A DNA stretch of 64,000 bases. It comes from Erwinia piriflorinigrans CFBP 5888 (GTDB taxonomy: Bacteria; Pseudomonadota; Gammaproteobacteria; Enterobacterales; Enterobacteriaceae). The stretch covers positions 287,739 through 351,738 of the forward strand of contig NZ_CAHS01000006.1 of assembly GCF_001050515.1 (NCBI RefSeq), written 5' to 3'. This document shows, in pieces, positions 1-9,724 of this stretch. Every line of letters starts with the position of its first letter. Position 1 is the first letter of the stretch. The position numbers were made by a program, and so were the translations under genes. A model generated the notes under the pieces. That model made no database searches. It was given only the letters and a program-made list of their open reading frames with translations, and was not told the DNA's origin.

Positions 1-350
1 AGGATTATTATTTACCCGGTGATACTCGCGCAGTAAAACGTGAATTTAATATTGCACTGGATAATGGGATAGTGACAAATAATAAATTCTTTCAGGATTT
101 TACCGCTGAAATATTCAACTATCTTGGAACCCCTAAAATTTTAAGTGAAGAGAGTTCACTTGCTGTAATAAAAAAAACGCCAATGTTAATGGCTAATTTG
201 ATGATGAATAATGCCGATACGTTCATAGTTCTTGTTAAATATCTTGCAAGTATGCAAGTTAATCAGGGAATGCAAGGAGACATTAATAAATACGACGATC
301 ACGATAGCAATCATGACATGTTAGGGTTACTTTTCTTTGCATCGATGTAG
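1..350 (+). CDS. C-terminal part of unknown protein, cut by the left edge
   Basis: The reading frame is open from base 3 to the TAG at 348-350, so this is the last ~115 codons of a gene that begins outside the window. The GTG at 72 is in frame but is probably internal, because the frame continues upstream of it without a stop. The visible part is AT-rich, has a hydrophobic Met/Leu-rich stretch in its middle (around LMANLMMNNADTF) and an acidic His/Asp-rich stretch near the end (DDHDSNHD). I recognise no family. Its base composition differs from metK next to it, which suggests an accessory gene. Confidence 0.5.
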   Translation, partial: DYYLPGDTRAVKREFNIALDNGIVTNNKFFQDFTAEIFNYLGTPKILSEESSLAVIKKTPMLMANLMMNNADTFIVLVKYLASMQVNQGMQGDINKYDDHDSNHDMLGLLFFASM

Positions 351-573
351 CATTCGAATAAAAAGGGAGCAGAATTACAGTGCGGGTAATGAACGTTTAC
401 GTAACGCACGGTGGTAACTCAAAAGCTTCATTGACATCAAATCCAACCTATCAAAGTTAGGAATGAGACTGATGATAAGGCTCTGCTTTAAAACACCAAG
501 GATGCTCTAATCAGGAGTGAGGGTAGTGGTTACCATCTTCGGTAAAAAAAATAAGTAAACTGCAAGCCTATCG

Positions 574-595
574 AGGGGCATCCACGGATGCCCCT
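574..595 (-). terminator. Hairpin downstream of metK
   Basis: A perfect 10-bp inverted repeat (aggggcatcc / ggatgcccct) with a 2-base loop lies 19 bases beyond the metK stop. No T-run follows it directly on the metK strand, so it may stabilise the 3' end rather than act as a strong intrinsic terminator. Confidence 0.5.
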
Positions 596-613
596 GAAGT
601 TCAACGTAGAAAA

Positions 614-1768
614 TTATTTCAGGCCGGCGGCCTCGCGCAGCTGCGCTGCTTTGTCGGTTTTTTCCCACGGGAAGTGTTCACGACCAAAGTGACCATAAGC
701 AGCGGTCTCGCGGTAGATGGGGTGCAGCAGATCCAGCATCTGGATCAGACCGTGAGGACGCAGGTCAAAGAATTCGCGCACCAGCAGAGTCAGCGTTTCG
801 GTAGAGATTTTCTCTGTACCAAACGTTTCTACCATGATGGAAGTGGGTTCTGCCACGCCGATAGCATAGGAAACCTGGATTTCACAGCGATCGGCCAGGC
901 CAGCAGCAACGATATTTTTTGCTACATAGCGTGCCGCGTAAGCCGCAGAGCGATCGACTTTTGACGGATCTTTACCCGAGAATGCGCCACCGCCGTGACG
1001 AGCCATGCCGCCGTAAGTATCAACGATGATTTTGCGACCGGTCAGGCCGCAGTCGCCCATTGGGCCACCGATGACAAAACGGCCGGTTGGGTTGATATGG
1101 TATTTGGTATTGGCGTTGATCCATTCTGTCGGCAGTACCGGCTTGATGATCTCTTCCATCACCGCTTCCTGCAAATCTTTTTGCGAGATGTCTTCAGCAT
1201 GCTGGGTAGACAGGACCACCGCATCAATACCGACGATCTTGCCGTCGTCGTACTGGAAGGTGATCTGACTTTTCGCATCCGGACGCAGCCACGGCAGTGT
1301 CCCGCTCTTACGCACTTCGGACTGGCGCTGTACCAGACGGTGAGCATAAGTCACTGGCGCAGGCATCAACACGTCAGTTTCGTTGGTGGCATAGCCAAAC
1401 ATCAGGCCCTGGTCGCCAGCACCCTGCTCCAGCGGGTCGGTACGGTCAACGCCTTGGTTGATATCCGGTGACTGTTTACCAATGGCGCTCAACACCGCGC
1501 AAGAGTTGGCATCAAAGCCCATATCGGAATGGACATAGCCGATATCACGCACGGTCTGTCGAGTGATCTCTTCGATATCTACCCATGCGCTGGTGGTGAT
1601 TTCACCGCCAACCAGAACCATGCCGGTTTTCACATAGGTTTCGCAAGCCACACGGGCTTTAGGATCCTGCTCGAGGATAGCATCAAGCACGGCATCAGAG
1701 ATCTGATCGGCGATTTTATCAGGATGTCCTTCTGATACGGACTCGGATGTAAAAAGGTGTTTAGCCAT
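614..1768 (-). CDS. metK: S-adenosylmethionine synthase
   Basis: Makes S-adenosylmethionine from methionine and ATP, releasing phosphate and pyrophosphate; cytosolic. The 384-residue length equals the E. coli enzyme. The N-terminal [13 protein letters not shown] motif binds ATP and magnesium, GAGDQG (about residues 115-120) is the ATP-binding hexapeptide, and [16 protein letters not shown] (about 260-275) is the conserved P-loop-like motif. The start at 1768 matches the family start ([14 protein letters not shown]). An array of MetJ-type boxes lies 125-165 bases upstream. It is transcribed away from speA. Confidence 0.98.
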   Translation of the reverse strand: MAKHLFTSESVSEGHPDKIADQISDAVLDAILEQDPKARVACETYVKTGMVLVGGEITTSAWVDIEEITRQTVRDIGYVHSDMGFDANSCAVLSAIGKQSPDINQGVDRTDPLEQGAGDQGLMFGYATNETDVLMPAPVTYAHRLVQRQSEVRKSGTLPWLRPDAKSQITFQYDDGKIVGIDAVVLSTQHAEDISQKDLQEAVMEEIIKPVLPTEWINANTKYHINPTGRFVIGGPMGDCGLTGRKIIVDTYGGMARHGGGAFSGKDPSKVDRSAAYAARYVAKNIVAAGLADRCEIQVSYAIGVAEPTSIMVETFGTEKISTETLTLLVREFFDLRPHGLIQMLDLLHPIYRETAAYGHFGREHFPWEKTDKAAQLREAAGLK

Positions 1769-2641
1769 TTTATTCTTTACCTTGAATTTAACGGGTTAAA
1801 AATCAACTGCATAGCGCGAAGACTGGTCACGAGTCGGTAAACTCAGACTTTACGCCCCCACAGGCAAAGCCATGAGCAGTAGTAAGACGGTGAGAAGTTG
1901 ACCTGTATAGACGGATTAACTTCTGGACGTCTATTTTAGGTTACTCGTTAAGCGGATTGCCAGCATTTTTTGCCGGATCAATGTGACTCAAGGTAATGGG
2001 CAATAAAATATCCTGTCACAGCACCTGTTTAGCTCATTTAGATTTTGCATTTTAACCTTCAGAGCTGTATAAAACGCCGCTAAAGACCCCATCCGTGGCG
2101 AGGGTCATATGCTGGCTTTTAGCCTCATTTTCAGCTTTATCCGCGTGCCGAGAAGGCAGGTGTGGAGGTGATAACGGTAATGAACCACCAGTTCGCTTTA
2201 TCCGCCCAATTGCGCCATCCTGGCGTGTTCAGTCTCCCTGATTTCATCATCCATGCCAGTCAATTGCAGCGAAGTTATCCGCGTGTTGGTCATAATGCTG
2301 ACAGCATCGCGGGTTAACATTGACCTTGCCACAGCCTGTTTACTCTGCTGCATCACGATGGCTAATTTCCCGGCCCCTTGATCCGCAGACTGGCTATAAT
2401 TTGCATGAGATAACGTATAAATTGGGTGCGGTTCTCTCGGATTATCCTGAGAGTTTTCCTCATAAGTTCTCTGGCCCGCTACACGGAGTCTGCGACTTGT
2501 CTTACAATGTAACACTGCAAAAAACGATTTCAGCACCACTTTCGCGTGCGTGGCCGAACCGGCCGTTAATCGATAAATTCTTGCTACAGGATGTTCCTGT
2601 AGCTGCCAGCCGTTTTGCTTCATTACAACTTGAGGTTTGCG
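1769..2641. other. metK-speA divergent intergenic region
   Basis: This 873-bp stretch separates the divergent metK and speA genes. It holds the MetJ boxes and must hold both promoters. E. coli has small ORFs in the corresponding region, but I could not identify convincing homologues here. Longer open frames at 2198-2623 (minus) and 2320-2649 (plus) have no recognisable product. A GC-rich inverted repeat (ggccgaaccggcc, near 2552-2564) lies in the speA leader. Confidence 0.6.
1893..1932. promoter_or_regulatory. MetJ operator: tandem met boxes upstream of metK
   Basis: Five consecutive 8-base units read agaagttg, acctgtat, agacggat, taacttct and ggacgtct. The met box consensus is AGACGTCT, repeated head to tail every 8 bases. 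The last unit matches 7 of 8 positions and the third unit 6 of 8; the others are weaker, as is usual in MetJ arrays. The position upstream of metK fits repression by MetJ with S-adenosylmethionine as corepressor. Confidence 0.75.
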
Positions 2642-4618
2642 ATGTCTGACGACATGAAGAAAATTATGGGTTCGTCAGCAGGCGAGCAGAGTGGATTACG
2701 CTCCATGCAGGAGGTCGCCATCAGCGACCAGGATGCCAGCAGAATGCTGCGCACCTACAACATTGCCTGGTGGGGTAACAACTACTACGACGTTAACGAG
2801 CTGGGCCATATCAGCGTCTGTCCCGATCCTGACGTGCCGGAAGCCCGCGTCGATTTGGCAAAACTGGTCAAAGAGCGCGAGGCAGAAGGTCAACGTCTGC
2901 CGGCCCTGTTCTGCTTCCCACAAATTTTGCAACACCGCCTGCGTTCAATTAACGCCGCCTTTAAGCGCGCGCGCGAATCCTATGGCTACAACGGCGACTA
3001 CTTCCTGGTTTATCCGATCAAGGTTAACCAGCATAAACGTGTTATTGAGTCGCTGATTAATTCCGGCGAACCGCTGGGGCTGGAAGCCGGTTCCAAAGCC
3101 GAGCTGATGGCCGTGCTGGCACATGCGGGCATGACGCGTTCGGTGATTGTCTGTAACGGCTATAAGGATCGTGAATATATCCGCCTTGCCCTGATTGGCG
3201 AGAAGATGGGCCACAAGGTCTATCTGGTGCTGGAAAAGATGACCGAAGTGAAACTGGTGCTTGAAGAAGCCGAGCGGCTAAACGTGATACCTCGTCTCGG
3301 TATCCGCGCGCGCCTTGCTTCCCAGGGTTCCGGTAAATGGCAGTCCAGCGGCGGTGAAAAATCGAAGTTTGGCCTGTCTGCGACTCAGGTATTGAAGCTG
3401 GTAGAAATTATGCGTGAGGCGGGCCGGATGGAAAGCCTGCAACTGCTGCATTTCCACCTCGGTTCACAGATGGCGAATATTCGTGATATCGCTACCGGCG
3501 TGCGGGAATCGGCGCGTTTCTACGTCGAACTGGCAAAACTTGGCGTTAACATTCAGTGCTTTGACGTCGGCGGCGGTCTGGGCGTGGATTACGAGGGCAC
3601 GCGTTCACAAAGCGACTGCTCGGTAAACTATGGTCTGAACGAATATGCAAACAACGTGATCTGGGCGATTGGCGCAGCCTGTGATGAGAACGAGCTGCCG
3701 CATCCGACGGTGATCACCGAATCCGGGCGCGCCGTGACCGCGCATCATACGGTGCTGGTCTCCAACATTATCGGCGTGGAGCGCAACGAATTCAGCGAAC
3801 CCCAGCCGCCGGTTGAAGATGCACCGCGCCCTATCGTCAGCATGTGGGACACTTGGCAGGAGATGCACGAGCCGAATAATCGTCGCTCGCTGCGTGAATG
3901 GTTGCACGACAGCCAGATGGATCTGTTTGATATCCATACCGGCTACTCGCAGGGAACCTATGACCTGACCCAGCGCGCCTGGGCTGAACAGCTTTATCTG
4001 AGCATCTGCCACTATATTCAGCTGCATCTGGATCCGAGCAACCGCGCGCATCGCCCGATTATCGACGAGTTGCAGGAGCGTATGGCGGATAAAATCTACG
4101 TCAACTTCTCGCTGTTCCAGTCGATGCCGGATGCCTGGGGCATCGATCAGCTGTTCCCGGTGCTGCCGCTGGAAGGGCTGAACAAAGTGCCTGAGCGTCG
4201 GGCAGTATTGCTGGATATTACCTGTGACTCCGACGGCACCATCGATCATTACATCGACGGCGACGGTATTGCCACCACCATGCCGATGCCGGAGTACGAT
4301 GTGGAGAATCCTCCGATGCTCGGCTTCTTTATGGTCGGTGCTTACCAAGAGATCCTCGGCAATATGCACAACCTGTTTGGTGACACTGAAGCGGTGGACG
4401 TCTTTGCCTTTGCTGATGGTCGCGTTGAGGTTCAGCTGTCGGATGAAGGGGATACCGTCGCCGATATGCTGGAGTATGTGCAGCTCAACCCGGCGGAGCT
4501 GCTGACGCACTTCCGTAATCAGATCAAACAAAGCGATCTGGATGACGAGCTGCGCGCGCAGTTCCTTGAAGAGTTCGAAGCGGGACTCTACGGCTATACT
4601 TATCTTGAAGATGAGTAA
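2642..4618 (+). CDS. speA: Biosynthetic arginine decarboxylase
   Basis: A PLP enzyme that converts arginine to agmatine, the first step of the agmatine route to putrescine. The 658-residue product is nearly collinear with E. coli SpeA. Landmarks are the PLP-lysine region YPIKVNQ, the HLGSQ segment, the glycine-rich [10 protein letters not shown] motif and the C-terminal CDSDG and [16 protein letters not shown] motifs. The frame extends 27 bases further upstream, but the ATG at 2642 (MSDDMKK) matches the E. coli start and follows ttgagg at normal spacing. With speB downstream it forms a complete agmatine pathway. Confidence 0.97.
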   Translation: MSDDMKKIMGSSAGEQSGLRSMQEVAISDQDASRMLRTYNIAWWGNNYYDVNELGHISVCPDPDVPEARVDLAKLVKEREAEGQRLPALFCFPQILQHRLRSINAAFKRARESYGYNGDYFLVYPIKVNQHKRVIESLINSGEPLGLEAGSKAELMAVLAHAGMTRSVIVCNGYKDREYIRLALIGEKMGHKVYLVLEKMTEVKLVLEEAERLNVIPRLGIRARLASQGSGKWQSSGGEKSKFGLSATQVLKLVEIMREAGRMESLQLLHFHLGSQMANIRDIATGVRESARFYVELAKLGVNIQCFDVGGGLGVDYEGTRSQSDCSVNYGLNEYANNVIWAIGAACDENELPHPTVITESGRAVTAHHTVLVSNIIGVERNEFSEPQPPVEDAPRPIVSMWDTWQEMHEPNNRRSLREWLHDSQMDLFDIHTGYSQGTYDLTQRAWAEQLYLSICHYIQLHLDPSNRAHRPIIDELQERMADKIYVNFSLFQSMPDAWGIDQLFPVLPLEGLNKVPERRAVLLDITCDSDGTIDHYIDGDGIATTMPMPEYDVENPPMLGFFMVGAYQEILGNMHNLFGDTEAVDVFAFADGRVEVQLSDEGDTVADMLEYVQLNPAELLTHFRNQIKQSDLDDELRAQFLEEFEAGLYGYTYLEDE

Positions 4619-4686
4619 CGTTAAAGCCTGATGGCGATGTTTTTGACGATCGACAGTCCCTGAAATGGATGATTAAGGAGCGAGAC

Positions 4687-5148
4687 ATGGGTTTATTAGA
4701 CAGTTTAATTAATAATGCACTCGGCGGCGGTGACAAAGAGCAGAACTCTGGCAGCGAGTCGGGCATGGGTGGCAAGTTAGGCAGCCTGGCGATGATGGCG
4801 ATCCTACAATGGGTGCAATCACAGGGTGGTTTTCAGGCTGTGCTGGCTAAGCTGCAACAGGGTGGCCTGGGCGGTCTTGCCGAAAGCTGGCTCGGCAGCG
4901 GTGAGAATCAACCTGTTGCCACCAGCCAGTTACAGTCTGCTTTTGGTCACGATGAGCTGCAATCGCTGGCTGACAAACTGGGTACTACCCCGGAAGATGC
5001 GGTGAGCAAATTGCAGCAGTTCTTACCACAGTTTTTCGATCATGCATCGCCAGACGGTGAGCTGAAGCCGGAAGCGGAGCAAAACCTGAATAATGCCGAT
5101 GGTAATGATTTGGGTAAGTTCGTTGACGGTATTTTTGCTAAAAAGTAA
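4687..5148 (+). CDS. DUF937 (YidB-like) protein
   Basis: A 153-residue protein of the DUF937/YidB family. The ATG at 4687 follows an excellent Shine-Dalgarno sequence (aaggag, 4675-4680); an ATG 18 bases earlier has none. The N-terminus is glycine-rich, then comes the family segment around ILQWVQSQGGFQAVLAKLQ, GGLGGLAESWLGSGEN and a C-terminal FFDHASPDGEL region, as in E. coli YidB (132 residues). The molecular function of the family is not established. It sits between speA and speB, 68 bases after speA, and is closed by a strong terminator. Confidence 0.85.
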   Translation: MGLLDSLINNALGGGDKEQNSGSESGMGGKLGSLAMMAILQWVQSQGGFQAVLAKLQQGGLGGLAESWLGSGENQPVATSQLQSAFGHDELQSLADKLGTTPEDAVSKLQQFLPQFFDHASPDGELKPEAEQNLNNADGNDLGKFVDGIFAKK

Positions 5149-5173
5149 CGCTTTGACGATGAGTTAATTTCCG

Positions 5174-5212
5174 ATCCCTTCTGCGTCGAATATGACGCAG
5201 AAGGGATTTTTT
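5174..5212 (+). terminator. Intrinsic terminator after the DUF937 gene
   Basis: A 14-bp perfect stem (atcccttctgcgtc at 5174-5187 and its complement at 5194-5207) with a 6-base loop is followed directly by a run of T. It ends the unit containing the DUF937 gene and separates it from speB. Confidence 0.9.
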
Positions 5213-5272
5213 CTATACCGGGTAAACGGGCAGAGCAAGCATTAAGATGCCGCCGTTTAACGAGGATTTGCT

Positions 5273-6196
5273 ATGAACAACACCTTAAACCATGAGTATG
5301 ACAACTCTCTGGTTTCCAACGCCTTTGGCTTTATGCGTTTTCCACTCAATTTCCAGCCCTACGACAGCGATGCGGAGTGGGTGATCACCGGCGTGCCTTT
5401 TGATGCTGCCACTTCTGGCCGCCCCGGCAGCCGTCTTGGCCCTGGCGCTATTCGGCAGATCTCCACCAATCTGGCCTGGGAAGGCTGTCGCTGGCCGTGG
5501 CAGTTCGATCTGCGTCAGCACCTGAAGGTGATTGACTGTGGCGATCTGGTCTATGCTTTTGGTGATGCGCAGGATTTCAGCGACAAATTGCAGGCACATG
5601 CTGAAAAACTGCTGGCGAAGGGTAAGCGCATGCTGACCTTTGGCGGCGACCACTACATCAGTCTGCCGCTGCTGCGCGCCCATGCGAAAACCTTTGGTAA
5701 GATGGCGCTGGTGCATTTTGATGCGCATACGGACACGTATTCCAACGGCCCAACCTTCGATCACGGCACCATGTTCTATACGGCTCCGAAAGAAGGTCTG
5801 ATCTCCCCGGAACACTCCGTGCAGATTGGTATTCGTACCGAATTCGATCCCTCTCTGGGCTTTAACGTGCTGGATGCGGCGCAGGTTAACGATCGTAGCG
5901 TGGATGATATTCTGGCGCAGGTGAAACAGGTAGTCGGCGATCTGCCCATCTATCTGACCTTTGATATCGACTGCCTCGATCCGGCCCATGCGCCGGGAAC
6001 CGGTACGCCGGTGATCGGCGGCCTGACCAGCGATAAAGCCAGCAAACTGATCCGTGGCCTGCAAGGCATGAACATCGTTGGCATGGATCTGGTTGAAGTG
6101 GCTCCGGGTTACGACCAGTCTGAGATCACCGCGCTGGCGGCTGCCAGTCTGGCATTGGATATGCTGCACGTCCAGGCTGCCAACAAGATCAAATAA
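5273..6196 (+). CDS. speB: Agmatinase
   Basis: Hydrolyses agmatine to putrescine and urea. The 307-residue product has all binuclear manganese ligands of the ureohydrolase family: His127 in GGDH, Asp150, His152 and Asp154 in FDAHTD, and Asp231 and Asp233 in FDIDCLDP. The start follows gaggatttgct. It completes the arginine-agmatine-putrescine route begun by speA. A GC-rich hairpin follows the stop, and the base composition falls sharply beyond it. Confidence 0.97.
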   Translation: MNNTLNHEYDNSLVSNAFGFMRFPLNFQPYDSDAEWVITGVPFDAATSGRPGSRLGPGAIRQISTNLAWEGCRWPWQFDLRQHLKVIDCGDLVYAFGDAQDFSDKLQAHAEKLLAKGKRMLTFGGDHYISLPLLRAHAKTFGKMALVHFDAHTDTYSNGPTFDHGTMFYTAPKEGLISPEHSVQIGIRTEFDPSLGFNVLDAAQVNDRSVDDILAQVKQVVGDLPIYLTFDIDCLDPAHAPGTGTPVIGGLTSDKASKLIRGLQGMNIVGMDLVEVAPGYDQSEITALAAASLALDMLHVQAANKIK

Positions 6197-6199
6197 GCC

Positions 6200-6233
6200 G
6201 TAAGGGCGGGGCAACCCGCCCTTACTCATTTTA
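6200..6233 (+). terminator. Hairpin terminator after speB
   Basis: An 11-bp perfect stem (gtaagggcggg / cccgcccttac) with a GCAA tetraloop lies at 6200-6225, starting 3 bases after the speB stop, and is followed by tcatttta. The T-tract is interrupted, so efficiency is uncertain. Confidence 0.75.
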
Positions 6234-6967
6234 CCTTATTGGTAACATTTGTACTCGTACTTGCCGTCCGTTTGTGTCTGGCAGGGAAGAAATTTTCTGT
6301 TTTTTATAATAGATTTTGGTATTTGCGTTTTCATTGCAGAAAAAGTCTCTTCGACGTGAGAAGATGAAAAATGCCGATGTAGTAAAGGACAAATATGGTG
6401 TGGATGATATTGAAATTGTTGATAACCATCTCTCCATGATGGCAAGTTGAATGCACAATATAGGCTAATTGGGTCACCATTTGGTGATGTGGATCTAATT
6501 TTAGATATCGCATCGTAAAAAGATCGTTTATTTATTAACAGAGATTTGTATCGTGGATAACGATATCATCCACAATAGCCATAAAACACAGGGCTGGCGT
6601 TGCACGAAACTATCCCCGTGACCATCGGTGCCGTTCAATGAGGTAGTTGCAAATTTGTATACGCTTACATACGTTTCAGATATTACGATCACAACGTAAA
6701 TATCAAACAATCTGTTATTGCTTTTTATTGAACAAATTTTTTTGGTTGTAATAGGTATTCGCGTACCATTTTCCTTATTAATACTGGCTATCCCATCTCA
6801 CATCTTTATAGCCATATCGGATCGTGTGCCTGTTGATTTAGATATCGTAAACGGTTGTTTCTGTAATACTCGACAGAAGGCGGAGCCTATGGTAAAAGGA
6901 ATTCAGCTTGACCTATCTTTATATCTCATCTTTGTATTTTTAATCTCTTAACAATGCAGGTGGTTAT
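6234..6967. other. AT-rich non-coding or decayed stretch before the oxygenase gene
   Basis: About 730 bases with no gene I can support. Composition is much more AT-rich than the surrounding core genes and matches the two genes that follow. Short open frames exist (6231-6458 minus, 6718-6951 plus), but they lack a recognisable family and a clear ribosome site. An inverted repeat, gtggat-N9-atccac, lies at 6553-6573. The promoter of the oxygenase operon should be in the right-hand part. Confidence 0.55.
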
Positions 6968-7951
6968 ATGGACATATCCAAAATATCGGGCAAACACTTT
7001 CTAGAACTTAACTCTACTCACATTGATAAAACATTGGGAATATCTGCCTATTCTCCTTATGTTTACCCCTGTAAATTTATTAAAGAGTCCTACTTATACT
7101 CCTGTCAGCTTCCCAATAAAATCATTGAAGCTTTATATGATTTCAGAAACCATAGCAATGACTATGGCGCACTTCTTATTCGTGGTTTTAGTGTCCTTCC
7201 TGACCACATATTAACACCTAAGGATAATTTTTCTATTCCTGACACTTTTAATTTTTACCGAGAGCGTGTTATTTCCATGATTGGCGAACAGTTAGGGTAT
7301 TTAGTTTCATATAAGCAGGAGAAAAAAGGTGTTATTTTCCAAAATATAATCCCATCAAAAGAACATGAGTATCACCTTTCATCAGAAAGCTCCAAGTCTC
7401 TTCTTGATTTTCATACGGAAATAGCTTTTCATTATGAGAAGCCTGATTATATCATCTTACTTTGCATCAGGCCCGATCATGATAAAAAAGCGAAGACATT
7501 TACATCCAGTACAAGAAGGATTAAATCTTATTTAAGTAATAGGGATATATCTATTCTTTCAGAAAAAAAATTTAAAACGGGCGTAGACTACTCTTTTGGG
7601 GGTAGTAATGGTGAAAAAGGAAATGGACGTATAGTTTCTGTGTTTAAAAAAAATAACCATGACTATATTTGTTACGATTTAGATCTTATGGAGGGTATTG
7701 ATAGTGAAGCTAACGAAGTCTTAAAAAATTTATCAAAAGCAGCTAACCATTCTAAGTGTTATGTCTCTCTTGAGTCTGGTGATTTACTTATTATTGACAA
7801 TAACAGAGCAATACATGGAAGAACCAGGTTTACACCCCGATATGATGGCTTTGATCGTTGGCTGCTCCGGGCATGTGTTTTAGAAGATAGGGTGAAATTA
7901 GAGTCTGTATCAACGGAAGATAACCCAAGAATGATTTGCAGGGAATTTTAA
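6968..7951 (+). CDS. Fe(II)/2-oxoglutarate amino acid hydroxylase, VioC/AsnO/clavaminate-synthase type
   Basis: A 327-residue member of the TauD/clavaminate-synthase superfamily. It has an unusual HxE iron motif (His149 and Glu151 in DFHTEIAFH), distal His283 in NNRAIHGRTRF, and Arg297 in FDRWLLR to bind 2-oxoglutarate. The 14-residue gap from His to Arg is the same as I recall for VioC, the arginine 3-hydroxylase. This subgroup hydroxylates free amino acids such as arginine, asparagine or lysine; the substrate here is not determined. The gene is very AT-rich, follows a cagg-type ribosome site, and lies 14 bases upstream of a LysE-type exporter. Location beside speA/speB makes arginine an attractive but unproven substrate. 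Confidence 0.85.
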   Translation: MDISKISGKHFLELNSTHIDKTLGISAYSPYVYPCKFIKESYLYSCQLPNKIIEALYDFRNHSNDYGALLIRGFSVLPDHILTPKDNFSIPDTFNFYRERVISMIGEQLGYLVSYKQEKKGVIFQNIIPSKEHEYHLSSESSKSLLDFHTEIAFHYEKPDYIILLCIRPDHDKKAKTFTSSTRRIKSYLSNRDISILSEKKFKTGVDYSFGGSNGEKGNGRIVSVFKKNNHDYICYDLDLMEGIDSEANEVLKNLSKAANHSKCYVSLESGDLLIIDNNRAIHGRTRFTPRYDGFDRWLLRACVLEDRVKLESVSTEDNPRMICREF

Positions 7952-7965
7952 AAAGAGGGTTGAGT

Positions 7966-8598
7966 ATGTCTGTTTATTTTATTTATATTTTCGTGGCTTT
8001 ATTGTCTTACGTAACGCCTGGCCCTGACTGGTTGATAGTATCTAAGAATACTTTTAGAAGTAAAAGAGAGGGTATGCTTTCAGCATTGGGCGTTCAGTGT
8101 GGCCTCTTCTTTCACATGATTCTTGCTGTCATTGGTGCTTCAGCTATTTTTCTCGCATCGAAGAATGCATTTTATATTATCCAGATGCTTGGTGGGCTAT
8201 ATATTGTATGGATTGGGTTTTCATCTTTAAAAGAATTGCATTCTAATCGTGATAAGAATGCTGAGGAGGGTTCTCCTCAAAAAGTTAATAATGGAGCTTT
8301 TCTTAGTGGACTGACTGCGAATATTTTGAATCCCAAGGTGGCTATCTTCTTTATTAGTATACTGCCTCAATTCGTCAGTGAAAAAGGCAATATTATCTCT
8401 CAGGTTATTACTTTAGGTATCATTGATATCTTGGTTGGTGTTGTTTGGTGGGTCGCGTTTGTTAGTTTGATTGGAAAACTCTATAAATTAGCCAAAGATG
8501 AAAGTATTCGCAACAGGATTGAGTTTTTAACCGGTTCTTTGCTTTTAATTATAGGTGTTATTTTTATTATTAAGTCAATGTTTTCAATGTTTGGTTAG
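7966..8598 (+). CDS. LysE/RhtB-family amino acid exporter
   Basis: A 210-residue, highly hydrophobic inner-membrane protein with about six membrane segments. It has the N-terminal TPGPDW motif and the central NPKVAIFF motif of the LysE/RhtB exporters. The ATG at 7966 follows agagggttgagt; the frame also opens 30 bases earlier inside the oxygenase gene but without a ribosome site. It is as AT-rich as the oxygenase and 14 bases from it, so the two probably form an operon in which this carrier exports the hydroxylated amino acid. Substrate is inferred only from context. Confidence 0.88.
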   Translation: MSVYFIYIFVALLSYVTPGPDWLIVSKNTFRSKREGMLSALGVQCGLFFHMILAVIGASAIFLASKNAFYIIQMLGGLYIVWIGFSSLKELHSNRDKNAEEGSPQKVNNGAFLSGLTANILNPKVAIFFISILPQFVSEKGNIISQVITLGIIDILVGVVWWVAFVSLIGKLYKLAKDESIRNRIEFLTGSLLLIIGVIFIIKSMFSMFG

Positions 8599-8652
8599 TG
8601 TATGAGTAAAATACTTTTCGAAAATGCGTTTATTATTTTTAATGACTATACC

Positions 8653-8670
8653 GGGCGGTTTTACCCGCCC
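8653..8670 (-). terminator. Hairpin downstream of loiP
   Basis: A 6-bp GC stem (gggcgg / ccgccc) with loop ttttac lies 12 bases past the loiP stop and 55 bases past the exporter stop. It marks the end of the AT-rich segment. There is no strong T-run on either side, so function is tentative. Confidence 0.4.
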
Positions 8671-8681
8671 TCTGACCGATG

Positions 8682-9434
8682 TTACTTACCTGCGGCAATA
8701 CGCTGCTTGATATGATCAGCACGCGCCTGTGAGGCGGGGTGCGAGTCAAACATGCTGCTGGCGTGGGTGCCTTCCATCTTCGCCAGTTTTTCAAAGCTGG
8801 TGACCAGCCCCTGTGGATTGATATCGCGTTTTTTCAGCAGGTCGAAAGAGTAGTCATCAGCCTGGGATTCCTGGCCCTGCGAAAACTGCGCGTTCACCAG
8901 CTTCTCACCCAGATCGCCTAACTGGGACTGCGACAGCGAAGCGGTAACCCCGCCCACGGATGCGGCAGCGCTGCGCGCGGCGGTAGTCGCCCATGCCAGC
9001 TGCATGGCTTTGCGCGAGTGACCCAGAGCAACGTGGCCCATTTCGTGGCCCAGCACGCCTTCAACCTCGTTATCGCTCATTAAATCCATCAGGCCGCTAT
9101 ATACGCGGATGCAGCCGTTCGCCATCGCCCATGCGTTGACGTCCTTAGTCAGATAAACCTTATAGTTGGCCGGGGTGCCGTTGATGTTATCTCCCAGCGC
9201 AGCAGAGATTTTTTTCAAGCGTTGTGCATAAGGACTGCTGTCAGGGGCAATTTGTGCCTCGCTGTCCATCTGCTGGCAGGATTTGTCGCTCAGCTCTTTA
9301 ACCTGCGCATCGCTAAGGGTCGCAGCCTGCCAGGCTTGGGAGCCAGACTGCATCAGGGCATTGCTGTCAAAATTCTGACAGCCGGAAAGTAAGCCAGTCA
9401 GTGCCAGCGCGATGAAAGAGATACGTTTCTTCAT
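8682..9434 (-). CDS. loiP: Outer membrane-associated M48 metalloprotease LoiP
   Basis: A zinc metalloprotease lipoprotein of the M48 family, formerly YggG. The start at 9434 gives a 250-residue protein with a signal peptide ending in the lipobox LSGC; upstream in-frame ATGs (9449, 9461) would put a charged stretch ahead of the signal, and none has a clear ribosome site. The HEMGHVALGH zinc motif is in the middle, with the downstream EQ/ADDYS region carrying the third ligand. The C-terminal SMFDSHPASQARADHI motif is typical. It is divergent from tktA, as in E. coli. Confidence 0.93.
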   Translation of the reverse strand: MKKRISFIALALTGLLSGCQNFDSNALMQSGSQAWQAATLSDAQVKELSDKSCQQMDSEAQIAPDSSPYAQRLKKISAALGDNINGTPANYKVYLTKDVNAWAMANGCIRVYSGLMDLMSDNEVEGVLGHEMGHVALGHSRKAMQLAWATTAARSAAASVGGVTASLSQSQLGDLGEKLVNAQFSQGQESQADDYSFDLLKKRDINPQGLVTSFEKLAKMEGTHASSMFDSHPASQARADHIKQRIAAGK

Positions 9435-9724
9435 TCCATTTTTATCCATTAATGGTAACAAGTGAGTAAAAACAAATCGTTGTTATGACTCGTCGGAGGA
9501 TTAGCCTCTCTGCGAGAGGCGGTTATAACGTTTGTTAAGCCGGTTGCATAGTCGGCTTAGGGCTAAACTGCAAGTTATGTGATTTTTTTTACCGCCAGCG
9601 CCATGTACATGTTACCCGTATTTCATGTACATTGATGATCGACTTCCCTTCGGCTTTGCCCTATAACTCATTCATTACAATAGGTTAAGTACGGCGAAGC
9701 GTTAAATCCGACCTGGAGCAGAAA

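Noticed and set aside
2320..2649. A 109-codon frame overlapping the speA start
   Set aside because: It crosses the speA ribosome site in another frame and resembles no small protein I know from this locus.
3605..4531. Long minus-strand frame of 308 codons inside speA
   Set aside because: It is antisense to a perfectly conserved gene and has the His/Arg/Val-rich composition typical of mirror frames in GC-rich coding DNA.
5285..6229. Minus-strand frame of 314 codons antisense to speB
   Set aside because: Shadow of speB with no domain of its own.
6231..6513. Several overlapping minus-strand frames after speB, one ending in a Cys-containing tail
   Set aside because: Three different frames overlap without a ribosome site or known motif; at best they are remnants.
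6718..6951. A 77-codon frame just upstream of the oxygenase gene, hydrophobic at its start and end
   Set aside because: It starts with TTG, has no convincing ribosome site, no family resemblance, and lies in very AT-rich DNA where chance hydrophobic frames are common.
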